From Nelumbo lutea (Eukaryota > Streptophyta > Magnoliopsida > Proteales > Nelumbonaceae), in contig JAKGHH010000004.1 of assembly GCA_022828595.1 (NCBI GenBank), positions 23,692,372 through 23,756,371 of the forward strand: 64,000 nt of DNA, in the 5' to 3' direction. Below, piece after piece: positions 11,458 through 27,000 of this stretch. Every line of letters starts with the position of its first letter. Position 1 is the stretch's first letter. The notes beneath the pieces are model-generated. The model worked only from the letters and a program-made list of their open reading frames with translations, searched no databases and was not told the origin of the DNA. The translations under genes and the position numbers were made by a program.

Positions 11458-11713
11458 GGCTGTGTTTGGTTGCAATGCAAATAAATTTGTACTGATACAA
11501 AACTACGGAATGCAAATGATTAATTTGGGTATAAATTCTAACATATTTTTGTTTTAAATTCTTGCTTATTTTGTTTGATTGTAGTACAAATGAAATAAAT
11601 TAAGACATGAAGCAGAATAAAGTAAAACACAAAAAAACAAAATTAAATAAGAATTTGCATTCTCATGCATTTGCATTGGTGCAAATAAAATTATACTTCA
11701 ACCAAATACAACC
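11458..11713. mobile_element. MITE with GGCTGTGTTTGGTTG ends
   Basis: The left end GGCTGTGTTTGGTTG matches the inward-read right end GGTTGTATTTGGTTG at 13 of 15 bases. GCAAATAAA words are repeated inside in both directions. The terminal TGTGTTTGGTTG motif is common to several plant MITE families. No convincing target duplication was found. Confidence 0.6.
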
Positions 11714-12022
11714 TCTTTTTTTTCTGAAATTGATTTATTTTTCAAATTTGCCTTTCTTATCAATAACACAAAGGTAAAGCTACAACTTTATATTCTCTTT
11801 TTTCTCTTTTGTTGTTTACAAAGTTTGCATTGTATTTAATAATAGAAACAAGCCTTAATTCTTCTACCTAGAACATATCATTTTTCCATATTAACACAAC
11901 CCTAACAAGATTGGATGTTTCCATATAGTCAACGGAAGTGTCTCATTTTAATCCTTTAATAATTTTTGGGGGTGCATCAAGTGAGTAGTGGCTTGTTTGA
12001 CACATAAACTAGGTATCCCCAG
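11714..12022. other. Non-coding left flank of the satellite array
   Basis: Unique-looking AT-rich sequence. The array starts abruptly after AGGTATCCCCAG at about 12,021, joining the monomer in the phase CTTCTACAAAGAAAAAG. Confidence 0.5.
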
Positions 12023-15000
12023 CTTCTACAAAGAAAAAGACCATCTGTTTGAAACGGTCTTTGGATAGAAACAGTACCTTTTGTGATTTATGGCATGGTT
12101 TTAAAATTGACCTGAGATAAAACTGGTCAGGGGATTGGTTATTGGGCCGAACAGTCTGATCATTCAAGTCAAACAGTCGATCCATTCTAATAATAAAAAA
12201 TAAAAAATGATCAAAACCATTCAAAGAATTTCTGATTTTGGGGAAAAATGAAATCGATCACCTGACATATTTACTTCATTGACCGGTTCTACAAAGAAAA
12301 AGACCATCTGTTTGAAGCGGTCTTTGGATAGAAACAGTACCTTTTGTGATTTATGGCATGGTTTTTAAAATTGACCTAGAGATAGAAATGGTCAGGGGAT
12401 TGGTTATTGGGTCGAACAGTGTGATCATTCAACTCAAACAGTCGATCCATTCTAACAATAAAAAACAAAAAATGATCAAAACCATTCAAACAATTTCTGA
12501 TTTGGGGGAAAACCGAAATCGATCATTTGACATATTCCCTTCATTGACCGGTTCTACAATGAAAAAGACCATCTGTTTGAACCGGTCTTTGGATAGAAAC
12601 AGTAAATTTTGTGATTTATGGCATGGTTTTAAAAGTGACCAGGAGATAGAACTGATCAGGGGATTTGTTATTGGGTCGAACAGTCTAATCATTCAAGTCA
12701 AACAATCGATCCATTCTCACAATAAAAAATAAAAAATGATCAAAACCATTCAAACAATTTATGATTTGGGGGAAAACCGAAATCGATCTCCTGTCATATT
12801 CCCTTCATTGACCGGTTCTACAAAGAAAAAGACCATCTGTTTGAAGCGGTCTTTGGATAGAAGCAGTACCTTTTGTGATTTATGGCATGGTTTTTAAAAT
12901 TGACCAGAAGATAGAACTAGTCAGGGGATTGGTTATTGGGTCGAACAGTCTGATCAATCAAGTCAAACAGTCGATCCATTCTAACAATAAAAAATAAAAA
13001 ATGATCAAAACCATTCAAACAATTTCTGATTTGGGGGAAAACCGAAATCGATCACCTGACATATTCCCTTCATTGACCGGTTCTACAAAGAAAAAGACCA
13101 TCTGTTTGAAGCGGTCTTTGGATAGAAACAGTACCTTTTGTGATTTATGGCATGGTTTTTAAAATTGACCTGGAGATAGAACTGGTCAGGGGATTGGTTA
13201 TTGGGTCGAACAGTCTGATCATTCAAGTCAAACAGTCGATCCATTCTAACAATAAAAAATAAAAAATGATCAAAACCATTCAAACAATTTTTGATTTTAG
13301 GGAAAACCGAAATCGATCACCTGACATATTCCCTTCATTGACCGGTTCTACAAAGAAAAAGACCATCTGTTTGAAGCGGTCTTTGGATAGAAACAATACC
13401 TTTTGTGATTTATGGCATGGTTTTTCAAATTGACCTAGAGATAGAACTGGCCAGGGGATTGGTTATTGGGTCAAACAGTCTTATCATTCAACTCAAACAG
13501 TCGATCCATTCGAACAATAAAAAATAAAAAATGATCAAAACCATTCAAACAATTTCTGATTTGGGGGAAAACCGAAATCGATCACCTGACATATTCCCTT
13601 CATTGACCGGTTCTACAAAGAAAAAGACCATCTGTTTGAAGCGGTCTTTGGATAGAAACAGTACCTTTTGTGATTTATGGCATGGTTTTTAAAATTGACC
13701 TGGAGATAGAACTGGTCAGGGGATTGGTTATTGGGTCGAACAATCGATACATTCTAACAATAAAAAATAAAAAATGATCAAAACCATTCAAACAATTTCT
13801 GATTTGGGGGAAAACCGAAATCGATCACCTGACATATTCCCTTCATTGACCGGTTCTACAAAGAAAAAGACCATCTGTTTGAAGCGGTCTTTGGATAGAA
13901 ACAGTACCTTTTGTGATTTATGGCATGGTTTTTAAAATTGACCTGGAGATAGAACTGGTCAGGGGATTGGTTATTGGGTCGAACAGTCTGATCATTCAAG
14001 TCAAACAGTCGATCCATTCTAACAATAAAAAATAAAAAATGATCAAAACCATTCAAACAATTTCTGATTTGGGGGAAAACCGAAATCGATCACCTGACAT
14101 ATTCCCTTCATTGACCGGTTCTACAAAGAAAAAGACCATCTGTTTCAAGCGGTCTTTGGATAGAAACAATACCTTTTGTGATTTATGGCATGGTTTTTAA
14201 AATTGACCTGGAGATAGAACTGGTCAGGGGATTGGTTATTGGGTCGAACAGTCTGATCATTCAACTCAAACAGTCGATCCATTCTAACAATAAAAAATAA
14301 AAAATGATCAAAACCATTCAAACAATTTCTGATTTGGGGGAAAACAGAAATCGATCACCTGACATGTTCCCTTCATTGACCGGTTGTACAATGAAAAAGA
14401 CCATCTGTTTGAAGCGGTCTTTGGATAGAAGCAGTATCTTTTGTGATTTATGGCAAGGTTTTTAAAATTGACCTGGAGATAGAACTGGTCAGGGGATTGG
14501 TTATTGGGTCGAACAGTCTCATCATTCAAGTCAAACAGTCGATCCATTCTAACAATAAAAAATAAAAAATGATCAAAACCATTCAAACAATTTCTGATTT
14601 GGGGGAAAATCGAAATCGATCACCTGACATGTTCCCTTCATTGACCGGTTCTACAAAGAAAAAGACCATCTGTTTGAAACGGTCTATTGATAGAAACATC
14701 ACCTTTTGTGATTTATGGCATGGTTTTTAAAATTGACCTGGAGATAGAACTGGTCAGGGGATTGGTTATTGGGTCGAACAGTCTGATCATTCAAGTCAAA
14801 CAGTCGATCCATTCTAACAATAAAAAATAAAAAATGATCAAAACCATTCAAACAATTTCTGATTTGGGGGAAAACCGAAATCGATCACCTGACATGTTCC
14901 CTTCATTGACCGGTTATACAAAGAAAAAGACCATATGTTTGAAGCGGTCTTTGGATAGAAGCAGTACCTTTTGTGATTTATGGCAAGGTTTTTAAAATTG

Positions 15001-18000
15001 ACCTGGAGATAGAACTGGTCAGGGGATTGGTTATTGGGTCGAATAGTCTCATCATTCAAGTCAAACAGTCGATCCATTCTAACAATAAAAAATAAAAAAT
15101 GATCAAAACCATTCAAACAATTACTGATTTGGGGGAAAACCGAAATCGATCACCTGACATATTCCCTTCATTGACCGGTTCTACAAAGAAAAAGACCATC
15201 TGTTTCTAGTGGTCTTTGGATGCAAACAGTACCTTTTGTGATTTATGGCATGGTTTTTAAAATTGACCTGGAGATAGAACTGGTCAGGGGATTAGTTATT
15301 GGGTCGAACAGTCTGATCATTCAAGTCAAACAGTCGATCCATTCTAACAATAAAAAATAAAAAATGATCAAAACCATTCAAACAATTTCTGATTTGGGGG
15401 AAAACCGAAATCGATCACCTGTCATATTCCCTTCATTGACCGGTTCTACAAAGAAAAAGACCATCTGTTTGAAGCGGTCTTTGGATATAAACAATACGTT
15501 TTGTGATTTATGGCATGGTTTTTAAAATTGACCAGAAGATAGAACTAGTCAGGGGATTGGTTATTGGGTCGAACAGTCTGATCAATCAAGTCAAACAGTC
15601 GATCCATTCTAACAATAAAAAATAAAAAATGATCAAAACCATTCAAACAATTTATGACTTGGGGGAAAACCGAAATCGATCACTTAACATATTCCCTTCA
15701 TTAAGCGGTTCTACAAAGAAAAAGACCATCTGTTTGAAGCGGTCTTTGGATAGAAACAATACCTTTTGTGATTTATGGCATGGTTTTTAAAATTGACCTG
15801 GAGATAGAACTGGTCACGGGATTGGTTATTGGGTCGAACAGTCTGATCATTCAAGTCAAACAGTCGATCCATTCTAACAATAAAAAATAAAAAATGATCA
15901 AAACCATTCAAACAATTTCTGATTTGGGGGAAAACCAAAATCGATCATCTGACATATTCCCTTCATTGACCGGTTCTACAAAGAAAAAGACCGTCTGTTT
16001 GAAGCGGTCTTTGGATGCAAACAGTACCTTTTGTGATTTATGGCATGGTTTTTAAAATTGACATTGAGATAGAACTGGTCAGGGGATTGGTTATTGGGTC
16101 GAACAGTCTGATCATTTAAATCAAACAGTCGGTCCATTCTAACAATAAAAAATAAAAAATGATCAAAACCATTGAAACAATTTCTGATTTGGGGGATGAA
16201 CGAAATCGATCACCTGTGATATTCCCTTCATTGACCGGTTCTACAAAGACAAAGACCATTTGTTTGAAGCGGTCTTTGGATAGAAACAGTACCTTTTGTG
16301 ATTTATCGCATTGTTTTTAAAATTGACCTGGAGATAGAACTGGTCAGGGGATTGGTTATTGGGTCGAACAGTCTGATCATTCAAGTCAAACAGTCGATCT
16401 ATTCTAACAATAAAAAATAAAAAATGATCAAAACCATTCAAACAATTTCTGATTTGGGGGAAAACCAAAATCGATCATCTGACATATTCCCTTCATTGAC
16501 CGGTTCTACAAAGAAAAAGACCATCTGTTTGAAACAGTCTTTGGATAGAAGTAGTACCTTTTGTGATTTATGGCATGGTTTTTAAAATTGACCTGGAGAT
16601 AGAACTGGTCAGGGGATTGGTTATTGGGTCGAACAGTCTGATCATTCAAGTCAAACAGTCGATCCATTCTAACAATAAAAAATAAAAAATGATCAAAACC
16701 ATTCAAACAATTTCTGATTTGGGGGAAAACCGAAATCGATCACCTGTCATATTCCCTTCATTGACCGGTTCTACAAAGAAAAAGACCATCTGTTTGAAGC
16801 GGTCTTTGGATAGAAGCAGTACTTTTTGTGATTTATGGCATGGTTTTTAAAATTGACCTGGAGATAGAACTGGTTAGGGGATTGGTTATTGGGTCGAACA
16901 GTCTGATCATTCAAGTCAAACAGTCGATCCATTCTAACAATAAAAAATAAAAAATGATCAAAACCATTCAAACAATTTCTGATTTGGGGGAAAACCAAAA
17001 TCGATCATTTGACATATTCCCTTCATTGACCGGTTCTACAAAGAAAAAGACCATCTGTTTGAACCGGTCTTTGGATAGAAACAGTAAATTTTGTGATTTA
17101 TGGCATGGTTTTAAAAGTGACCAGGAGATAGAACTGATCAGGGGATTTGTTATTGGGTCGAACAGTCTGATCATTCAAGTCAAACAGTCGATCCATTCTA
17201 ACAATAAAAAATAAAAAATGATCAAAACCATTCAAACAATTTCTGATTTGGGGGGAAACCGAAATCGATCACTGGATAGAAACAGTACCTTTTGTGATTT
17301 ATGGCATGGTTTTTAAAATTGACCTGGAGATAGAACTGGTCAGGGGATTGGTTATTGGGTCGAACAGTCTGATCATTCAAGTCAAACAGTCGATCCATTC
17401 TAACAATAAAAAATAAAAAATGATCAAAACCATTCAAACAATTTCTGATTTGGGGGAAAACCAAAATCGATCACCTGACATATTCCCTTCATTGACCGGT
17501 TCTACAAAGAAAAAGACCATCTGTTTGAAGCGGTCTTTGGATAGAAACAGTACCTTTTGTGATTTATGGCATGGTTTTTAAAATTGACCTGGAGATAGAA
17601 CTGGTCAGGGGATTGGTTATTGGGTCGAACAGTCTGATCATTCAAGTCAAACAGTCGATCCATTCTAACAATAAAAAATAAAAAATGATCAAAACCATTC
17701 AAACAATTTCTGATTTGGGGGAAAACCGAAATCGATCACTTAACATATTCCCTTCATTGACCGGTTCTACAAAGAAAAAGACCATCTGTTTGAAGCGGTC
17801 TTTGGATAGAAACAATACCTTTTGTGATTTATGGCATGGTTTTTAAAATTGACCTGGAGATAGAACTGGTCAGGGGATTGGTTATTGGGTCGAACAGTCT
17901 GATCATTCAAGTCAAACAGTCGATCCATTCTAACAATAAAAAATAAAAAATGATCAAAACCATTCAAACAATTTCTGATTTGGGGGAAAACCGAAATCGA

Positions 18001-21000
18001 TCACCTGACATATTCCCTTCATTGACCGGTTCTACAAAGAAAAAGACCATCTGTTTGAAGCGGTCCTTGGATAGAAGCAGTACCTTTTGTGATTTATGGC
18101 ATGGTTTTTAAAATTGACCTGGAGATAGAACTGGTCAGGGGATTGGTTATTGGGTCGAACAGTCTGATCATTCAAGTCAAACAGTCGATCCATTCTAACA
18201 ATAAAAAATAAAAAATGATCAAAACCATTCAAACAATTTCTGATTTGGTGGAAAACCAAAATCGATCATTTGACATATCCCCTTCATTGACCGGTTCTAC
18301 AAAGAAAAATACCATCTGTTTGAACCGGTCTTTGGATAGAAGCAGTAACTATTGTGATTTATGGCATGGTTATAAATGTGACCTGGAGATAGAACTGATC
18401 AGGGGATTTGTTATTGGGTCGAACAGTCTGATCATTCAAGTCAAACAATCGATCCATTCTAACAATAAAAAATAAAAAATGATCAAAACCATTCAAACAA
18501 TTTCTGATTTGGGGGAAAACCGAAATCGATCACCTGTCATATTCCCTTCATTGACCGGTTCTACAAAGAAAAAGACCATCTGTTTGAAGCGGTCTTTGGA
18601 TAGAAACAATACCTTTTGTGATTTATGGCATGGTTTTTAAAATTGACCTGGAGATAGAACTGGTCAGGGGATTGGTTATTGGGTCGAACAGTCTGATCAT
18701 TCAAGTCAAACAGTCGATCCATTCTAACAATAAAAAATAAAAAATGATCAAAACCATTCAAACAATTTCTGATTTGGGGGGAAACCGAAATCGATCACCT
18801 GACATATTCCCTTCATTGACCGGTTCTACAAAGAAAAAGACCATCTGTTTGAAGCGGTCTTTGGATAGAAGCAGTACCTTTTGTGATTTATGGCATGGTT
18901 TTTAAAATTGACCTGGAGATAGAACTGGTCAGGGGATTGGTTATTGGGTCGAACAGTCTGATCATTCAAGTCAAACAGTCGATCCAATCTAACAATAAAA
19001 AATAAAAAATGATCAAAACCATTCAAACAATTTCTGATTTGGGGGGAAACCGAAATCGATCACTTGACATATTCCCTTCATTGACCGGTTCTACAAAGAA
19101 AAAGACCATCTGTTTGAAGCGGTCTTTGGATAGAAACAGTACCTTTTGTGATTTATGGCATGGTTTTTAAAATTGACCTGGAGATAGAACTGGTCAGGGG
19201 ATTGGTTATTGGGTCGAACAGTCTGATCATTCAAGTCAAACAGTCGATCCATTCTAACAATAAAAAAAAAAAATGATCAAAACCATTCAAACAATTTCTG
19301 ATTTGGGGGAAAACCGAAATCGATCACCTGACATATTCCCTTCATTGACCGGTTCTACAAAGAAAAAGACCATCTGTTTGAAGCGGTCTTTGGATAGAAA
19401 CAGTACCTTTTGTGATTTATGGCATGGTTTTTAAAATTGACCTGGAGATAGAACTGGTCAGGGGATTGGTTATTGGGTCGAACAGTCTGATCATTCAAGT
19501 CAAACAGTCGATCCATTCTAACAATAAAAAATAAAAAATGATCAAAACCATTCAAACAATTTCTGATTTGGGGGAAAACCGAAATCGATCACCTGACATA
19601 TTCCCTTCATTGACCGGTTCTACAAAGAAAAAGACCATCTGTTTGAAGCGGTCTTTGGATAGAAACAGTACCTTTTGTGATTTATGGCATGGTTTTTAAA
19701 ATTGACCTGGAGATAGAACTGGTCAGGGGATTGGTTATTGGGTCGAACAGTCTGATCATTCAAGTCAAACAGTCGATCCATTCTAACAATAAAAAATAAA
19801 AAATGATCAAAACCATTCAAACAATTTCTGATTTGGGGGAAAACCAAAATCGATCATCTGACATATTCCCTTCATTGACCGGTTCTACAAAGAAAAAGAC
19901 CATCTGTTTGAAGCGGTCTTTGGATAGAAGCAGTACCTTTTGTGATTTATGGCATGGTTTTTAAAATTGACCTGGAGATAGAACTGGTCAGGGGATTGGT
20001 TATTGGGTCGAACAGTCTGATCATTCAAGTCAAACAGTCGATCCATTCTAACAATAAAAAATAAAAAATGATCAAAACCATTCAAACAATTTCTGATTTG
20101 GGGGAAAACCAAAATCGATCATTTGACATATTCCCTTCATTGACCGGTTCTACAAAGAAAAAGCCCATCTGTTTGAACCGGTCTTTGGATAGAAACAGTA
20201 CCTTTTGTGATTTATGGCATGGTTTTAAAATTGACCTAGAGATAGAACTGGTCAGGGGATTGGTTATTGGGTCGAACAGTCTGATCATTCAAGTCAAACA
20301 GTCGATCCATTCTAACAATAAAAAATAAAAAATGATCAAAACCATTCAAACAATTTCTGATTTGGGGGAAAACCGAAATCGATCACCTGTCATATTCCCT
20401 TCATTGACCGGTTCAACAAAGAAAAAGACCATCTGTTTGAAACAGACTTTGGATAGAAACAGTACCTTTTGTGATTTATGGCATGGTTTTTAAAATTGAC
20501 CTGGAGATAGAACTGGTCAGGGGATTGGTTATTGGGTCGAACAGTCTGATCATTCAACTCAAATAATCGATCCATTCTAACAATAAAAAATAAAAAATGA
20601 TCAAAACCATTCAAACAATTTCTGATTTGGGGGAAAACCGAAATCGATCACCTGACATATTCCCTTCATTGACCGGTTCTACAAAGAAAAAGACCATCTG
20701 TTTGAAGCGGTCTTTGGATAGAAACAGTACCTTTTGTGATTTATGGCATGGTTTTTAAAATTGACCTGGAGATAGAACTGGTCAGGGGATTGGTTATTGG
20801 GTCGAACAGTCTGATCATTCAAGTCAAACAGTCGATCCATTCTAACAATAAAAAATAAAAAATGATCAAAACCATTCAAACAATTTCTGATTTGGGGGGA
20901 AACCGAAATCGATCACTTGACATATTCCCTTCATTGACCGGTTCTACAAAGAAAAAGACCATCTGTTTGAAGCGGTCTTTGGATAGAAACAGTACCTTTT

Positions 21001-24000
21001 GTGATTTATGGCATGGTTTTTAAAATTGACCTGGAGATAGAACTGGTCAGGGGATTGGTTATTGGGTCGAACAGTCTGATCATTCAAGTCAAACAGTCGA
21101 TCCATTCTAACAATAAAAAATAAAAAATGATCAAAACCATTCAAACAATTTCTGATTTGGGGGAAAACCAAAATCGATCACCTGACATATTCCCTTCATT
21201 GACCGGTTCTACAAAGAAAAAGACCATCTGTTTGAAGCGGTCTTTGGATAGAAACAGTACCTTTTGTGATTTATGGCATGGTTTTTAAAATTGACCTGGA
21301 GATAGAACTAGTCAGGGGAGTGGTTATTGGGTCGAACAGTTTGATCATTCAACTCAAACAGTCGATCCATTCTAACAATAAAAATAAAAAATGATCAAAA
21401 CCATTCAAACAATTTATGACTTGGGGTAAAACCGAAATCGATCACTTAACATATTCCCTTCATTGACCGGTTCTACAAAGAAAAAGACCATCTGTTTGAA
21501 GCGGTCTTTGGATAGAAACAGTACCTTTTGTGATTTATGGCATGGTTTTTAAAATTGACCTGGAGATAGAACTGGTCAGGGGATTGGTTATTGGGTCGAA
21601 CAGTCTGATCATTCAAGTCAAACAGTCGATCCATTCTAACAATAAAAAATAAAAAATGATCAAGACCATTCAAACAATTTCTGATTTGGGGGAAAACCAA
21701 AATCGATCATCTGACATATTCCCTTCATTGACCGGTTCTACAAAGAAAAAGACCGTCTGTTTGAAGCGGTCTTTGGATGCAAACAGTACCTTTTGTGATT
21801 TATGGCATGGTTTTTAAAATTGACATTGAGATAGAACTGGTCAGGGGATTGGTTATTGGGTCGAACAGTCTGATCATTTAAATCAAACAGTCGGTCCATT
21901 CTAACAATAAAAAATAAAAAATGATCAAATCCATTCAAACAATTTCTGATTTGGGGAAAAACCGAAATCGATCACCTGTGATATTCCCTTCATTGACCGG
22001 TTCTACAAAGACAAAGACCATTTGTTTGAAGCGGTCTTTGGATAGAAACAGTACCTTTTGTGATTTATCGCATTGTTTTTAAAATTGACCTGGAGATAGA
22101 ACTGGTCAGGGGATTGGTTATTGGGTCGAACAGTCTGATCATTCAAGTCAAACAGTCGATCCATTCTAACAATAAAAAAGAAAAAATGATCAAAACCATT
22201 CAAACAATTTCTGATTTGGGGGAAAACCAAAATCGATCATCTTACATATTCCCTTCATTGACCGGTTCTACAAAGAAAAAGACCATCTGTTTGAAACAGT
22301 CTTTGGATAGAAGTAGTACCTTTTGTGATTTATGGCATGGTTTTAAAATTGACCTGCAGATAGAACTTATCAGGGGATTGGTTATTGGGTCGAACAGTGT
22401 GATCATTCAAGTCAAACAGTCGATCCATTCTAACAATAAAAAATAAAAAATGATCAAAACCATTCAAACAATTTCTGATTTGGGGGAAAACCGAAATCGA
22501 TCACCTGTCATATTCCCTTCATTGACCGGTTCTACAAAGAAAAAGACCATCTTTTTGAAGCGGTCTTTGGATAGAAGCAGTACTTTTTGTGATTTATGGC
22601 ATGGTTTTTAAAATTGACCTGGAGATAGAACTGGTTAGGGGATTGGTTATTGGGTCGAACAGTCTGATCATTCAAGTCAAACAGTCGATCCATTATAACA
22701 ATAAAAAATAAAAAATGATCAAAACCATTCAAACAATTTCTGATTTGGGGGAAAACCAAAATCGATCATTTGACATATTCCCTTCATTGACCGGTTCTAC
22801 AATGAAAAAGACCATCTGTTTGAACCGGTCTTTGGATAGAAACAGTAAATTTTGTGATTTATGGCATGGTTTTAAAAGTGACCAGGAGATAGAACTGATC
22901 AGGGGATTTGTTATTGGGTCGAACAGTCTGATCATTCAAGTCAAACAATCGATCCATTCTAACAATAAAAAATAAAAAATGATCAAAACCATTCAAACAA
23001 TTTATGATTTGGGGGAAAACCGAAATCGATCACCTGTCATATTCCCTTCATTGACCGGTTCTACAAAGTTTGTGATTTATGGCATGGTTTTTAAAATTGA
23101 CCTGAAGATAGAACTGGTCAGGGGATTGGTTATTGGGTCGAACAGTCTGATCATTCAAGTCAAACAGTCGATCCATTCTAACAATAAAAAATAAAAAATT
23201 ATCAAACCATTCAAACAATTTCTGATTTGGGGGAAAACCAAAATCGATCATCTGACATATTCCCTTCATTGACCGGTTCTACAAAGAAAAAGACTATCTG
23301 TTTGAAACAGTCTTTGGATAGAAGCAGTACTTTTTGTGATTTATGGAATGGTTTTTAAAATTGACCTGGATATATAACTGGTCAGGGGATTGGTTATTGG
23401 GTCGAACAGTCTGATCATTCAAGTCAAACAGTCGATCCAATCTAACAATAAAAAATAAAAAATGATCAAAACCATTCAAACAATTTCTGATTTGGGGGGA
23501 AACCGAAATCGATCACTTGACATATTCCCTTCATTGACCGGTTCTACAAAGAAAAAGACCATCTGTTTGAATCGGTTTTTGGATAGAAACAGTACCTTTT
23601 GTGATTTATGGCATGGTTTTTAAAATTGACCGGGAGATAAAACTGGTCAGGGGATTGGTTATTGGGTCGAACAGTCTGATCATTCAAACCAAACAGTCGA
23701 TCCATTCTAACAATAAAAAATAAAAAATGATCAAAACCATTCAAACAATTTCTGATTTGGGGGGAAACCGAAATCGATCACTTGACATATTCCCTTCATT
23801 GACCGGTTCTACAAAGAAAAAGACCATCTGTTTGAAGCGGTCTTTGGATAGAAGCAGTTCCTTTTGTGATTTATGGCATGGTTTTTAAAATTGACCTGGA
23901 GATAGAACTGGTCAGGGGATTGGTTATTGGGTCGAACAGTGTGATCATTCAAGTCAAACAGTCGATCCATTCTAACAATAAAAAATAAAAAAAGATCAAA

Positions 24001-27000
24001 ACCATTCAAACAATTTCTGATTTGGGGGAAAACCAAAATCGATCATCTGACATATTCCCTTCATTGACCGGTTCTACAAAGAAAAAGACCATCTGTTTGA
24101 ACCGGTCTTTGGATAGAAGCAGTACCTTTTGTGATTTATGGCATGGTTTTTAAAATTGACCTGGAGATAGAACTAGTCAGGGGATTGGTTATTGGGTCGA
24201 ACAGTCTGATCATTCAAGTCAAACAGTCGATCCATTCTAACAATAAAAAATAAAAAAAGATCAAAACCATTCAAACAATTTCTGATTTTGGGGAAAACCG
24301 AAATCGATCACCTGTCATATTCCCTTCATTGACCGGTTCTACAAAGAAAAATACCATCTGTTTGAAGCGGTCTTTGGATAGAAACAGTACCTTTTGTGAT
24401 TTATGGCATGGTTTTTAAAATTGACCTGGAGATAGAACTGGTCAGGGGATTGGTTATTGGGTCGAACAGTGTGATCATTCAAGTCAAACAGTCGATCCAT
24501 TCTAACAATAAAAAATAAAAAATGATCAAAACCATTCAAACAATTTCTGATTTGGGGGAAAACCGAAATCGATCACCTGTCATATTCCCTTCATTGACCG
24601 GTTCTACAAAGAAAAAGACCATCTGTTTGAAGCGGTCTTTGGATAGAAGCAGTACCTTTTGTGATTTATGGCATGGTTTTTAAAATTGACCTGGAGATAG
24701 AACTGGTCAGGGGATTGGTTATTGGGTCGAACAGTCTGATCATTCAAGTCAAACAGTCGATCCATTCTAACAATAAAAAATAAAAAATGATCAAAACCAT
24801 TCAAACAATTTCTGATTTGGGGGAAAACCAAAATCGACCATTTGACATATTCCCTTCATTGCCCGGTTCTACAAAGAAAAAGACCATCTGTTTGAACCGG
24901 TCTTTGGATAGAAGCAGTAACTTTTGTGATTTATGGCATGGTTTTAAAAGTGACCTGGAGATATAACTGATCAGGGGATTTGTTATTGGGTCGAACAGAC
25001 TGATCATTCAAGTCCAACAATCGATCCATTCTAACAATAAAAAATAATAAATGATCAAAACAATTCAAACAATTTATGATTTCGGGGAAAACCGAAATCG
25101 ATCACCTGTCATATTCCCTTCATTGACCGGTTCTACAAAGAAAAAGACCATCTGTTTGAATCGGTTTTTGGATAGAAACAGTACCTTTTGTGATTTATGG
25201 CATGGTTTTTAAAATTGACCGGGAGATAAAACTGGTCAGGGGATTGGTTATTGGGTCGAACAGTCTGATCATTCAAGTCAAACAGTCGATCCATTCTAAC
25301 AATAAAAAATAAAAAATGATCAAAACCATTCAAACAATTTCTGATTTGGGGGAAAACCAAAATCGATCATCTGACATATTCCCTTCATTGACCGGTTCTA
25401 CAAAGAAAAAGACCATCTGTTTGAAACAGTCTTTGGATAGAAGCAGTACCTTTTGTGATTTATGGCATGGTTTTTAAAATTGACCTGGAGATAGAACTGG
25501 TCAGGGGATTGGTTATTGGGTCGAACAGTCTGATCATTCAAGTCAAACAGTCGATCCAATCTAACAATAAAAAATAAAAAATGATCAAAACCATTCAAAC
25601 AATTTCTGATTTGGGGGGAAACCGAAATCGATCACTTGACATATTCCCTTCATTGACCGGTTCTACAAAGAAAAAGACCATCTGTTTGAATCGGTTTTTG
25701 GATAGAAACAGTACCTTTTGTGATTTATGGCATGGTTTTTAAAATTGACCGGGAGATAAAACTGGTCAGGGGATTGGTTATTGGGTCGAACAGTCTGATC
25801 ATTCAAACCAAACAGTCGATCCATTCTAACAATAAAAAATAAAAAATGATCAAAACCATTTAAACAATTTCTGATTTGGGGGAAAACCGAAATCGATCAC
25901 TTGTCATATTCCCTTCATTGACCGGTTCTACAAAGAAAAATACCATCTATTTGAAACGGTCTTTGGATAGAAGCAGTACCTTTTGTGATTTATGGCATGG
26001 TTTTTAAAATTGACCTGGAGATAGAACTGGTCAGGGGATTGGTTATTGGGTCGAACAGTCTGATCAATCAAGTCAAACAGTCGATCCATTCGAACAATAA
26101 AAAATAAAAAATGATCAAAACCATTCAAACAATTTCTGATTTGGGGGAAAACCGAAATCGATCACCTGACATATTCCCTTCATTGACCGGTTCTACAAAG
26201 AAAAAGACCATCTGTTTGAAGCGGTCCTTGGATAGAAGCAGTACCTTTTGTGATTTATGGCATGGTTTTTAAAATTGACCTGGAGATAGAACTGGTAAGG
26301 GGATTGGTTATTGGGTCGAATAGTCTGATCATTCACGTCAAACAGTCGATCCATTCTAACAATAAAAAATAAAAAATGATCAAAACCATTCAAACAATTA
26401 CTGATTTGGGGGAAAACCGAAATCGATCACCTGACATATTCCCTTCATTGACCGATTCTACAAAGAAAAAGACCATCTGTTTGAAGCGGTCTTTGGATAG
26501 AAGATGTACCTTTTGTTATTTATGGCATGGTTTTTAAAATTGACCTGGAGATAGAACTGGTCAGGGGATTGGTTATTGGGTCGAACAGTCTAATCATTCA
26601 AGTCAAACAGTCGATCCATTCTAACAATAAAAAATAAAAAATGATCAAAACCATTCAAACAATTTCTGATTTGGGGGAAAACCAAAATCGATCACCTGTC
26701 ATATTCCCTTCATTGACCGGTTCTACAAAGAAAAAGACCATCTGTTTGAAGCGGTCTTTGGATAGAAACAGTACCTTTTGTGATTTATGGCATGGTTTTT
26801 AAAATTGACCTGGAGATAGAACTGGTCAGGGGATTGGTTATTGGGTCGAACAGTCTGATCATTCAAGTCAAACAGTCGATCCATTCTAACAATAAAAAAT
26901 AAAAAATGATCAAAACCATTCAAACAATTTCTGATTTGGGGGAAAACCAAAATCGATCATTTGACATATTCCCTTCATTGACCGGTTCTACAAAGAAAAA

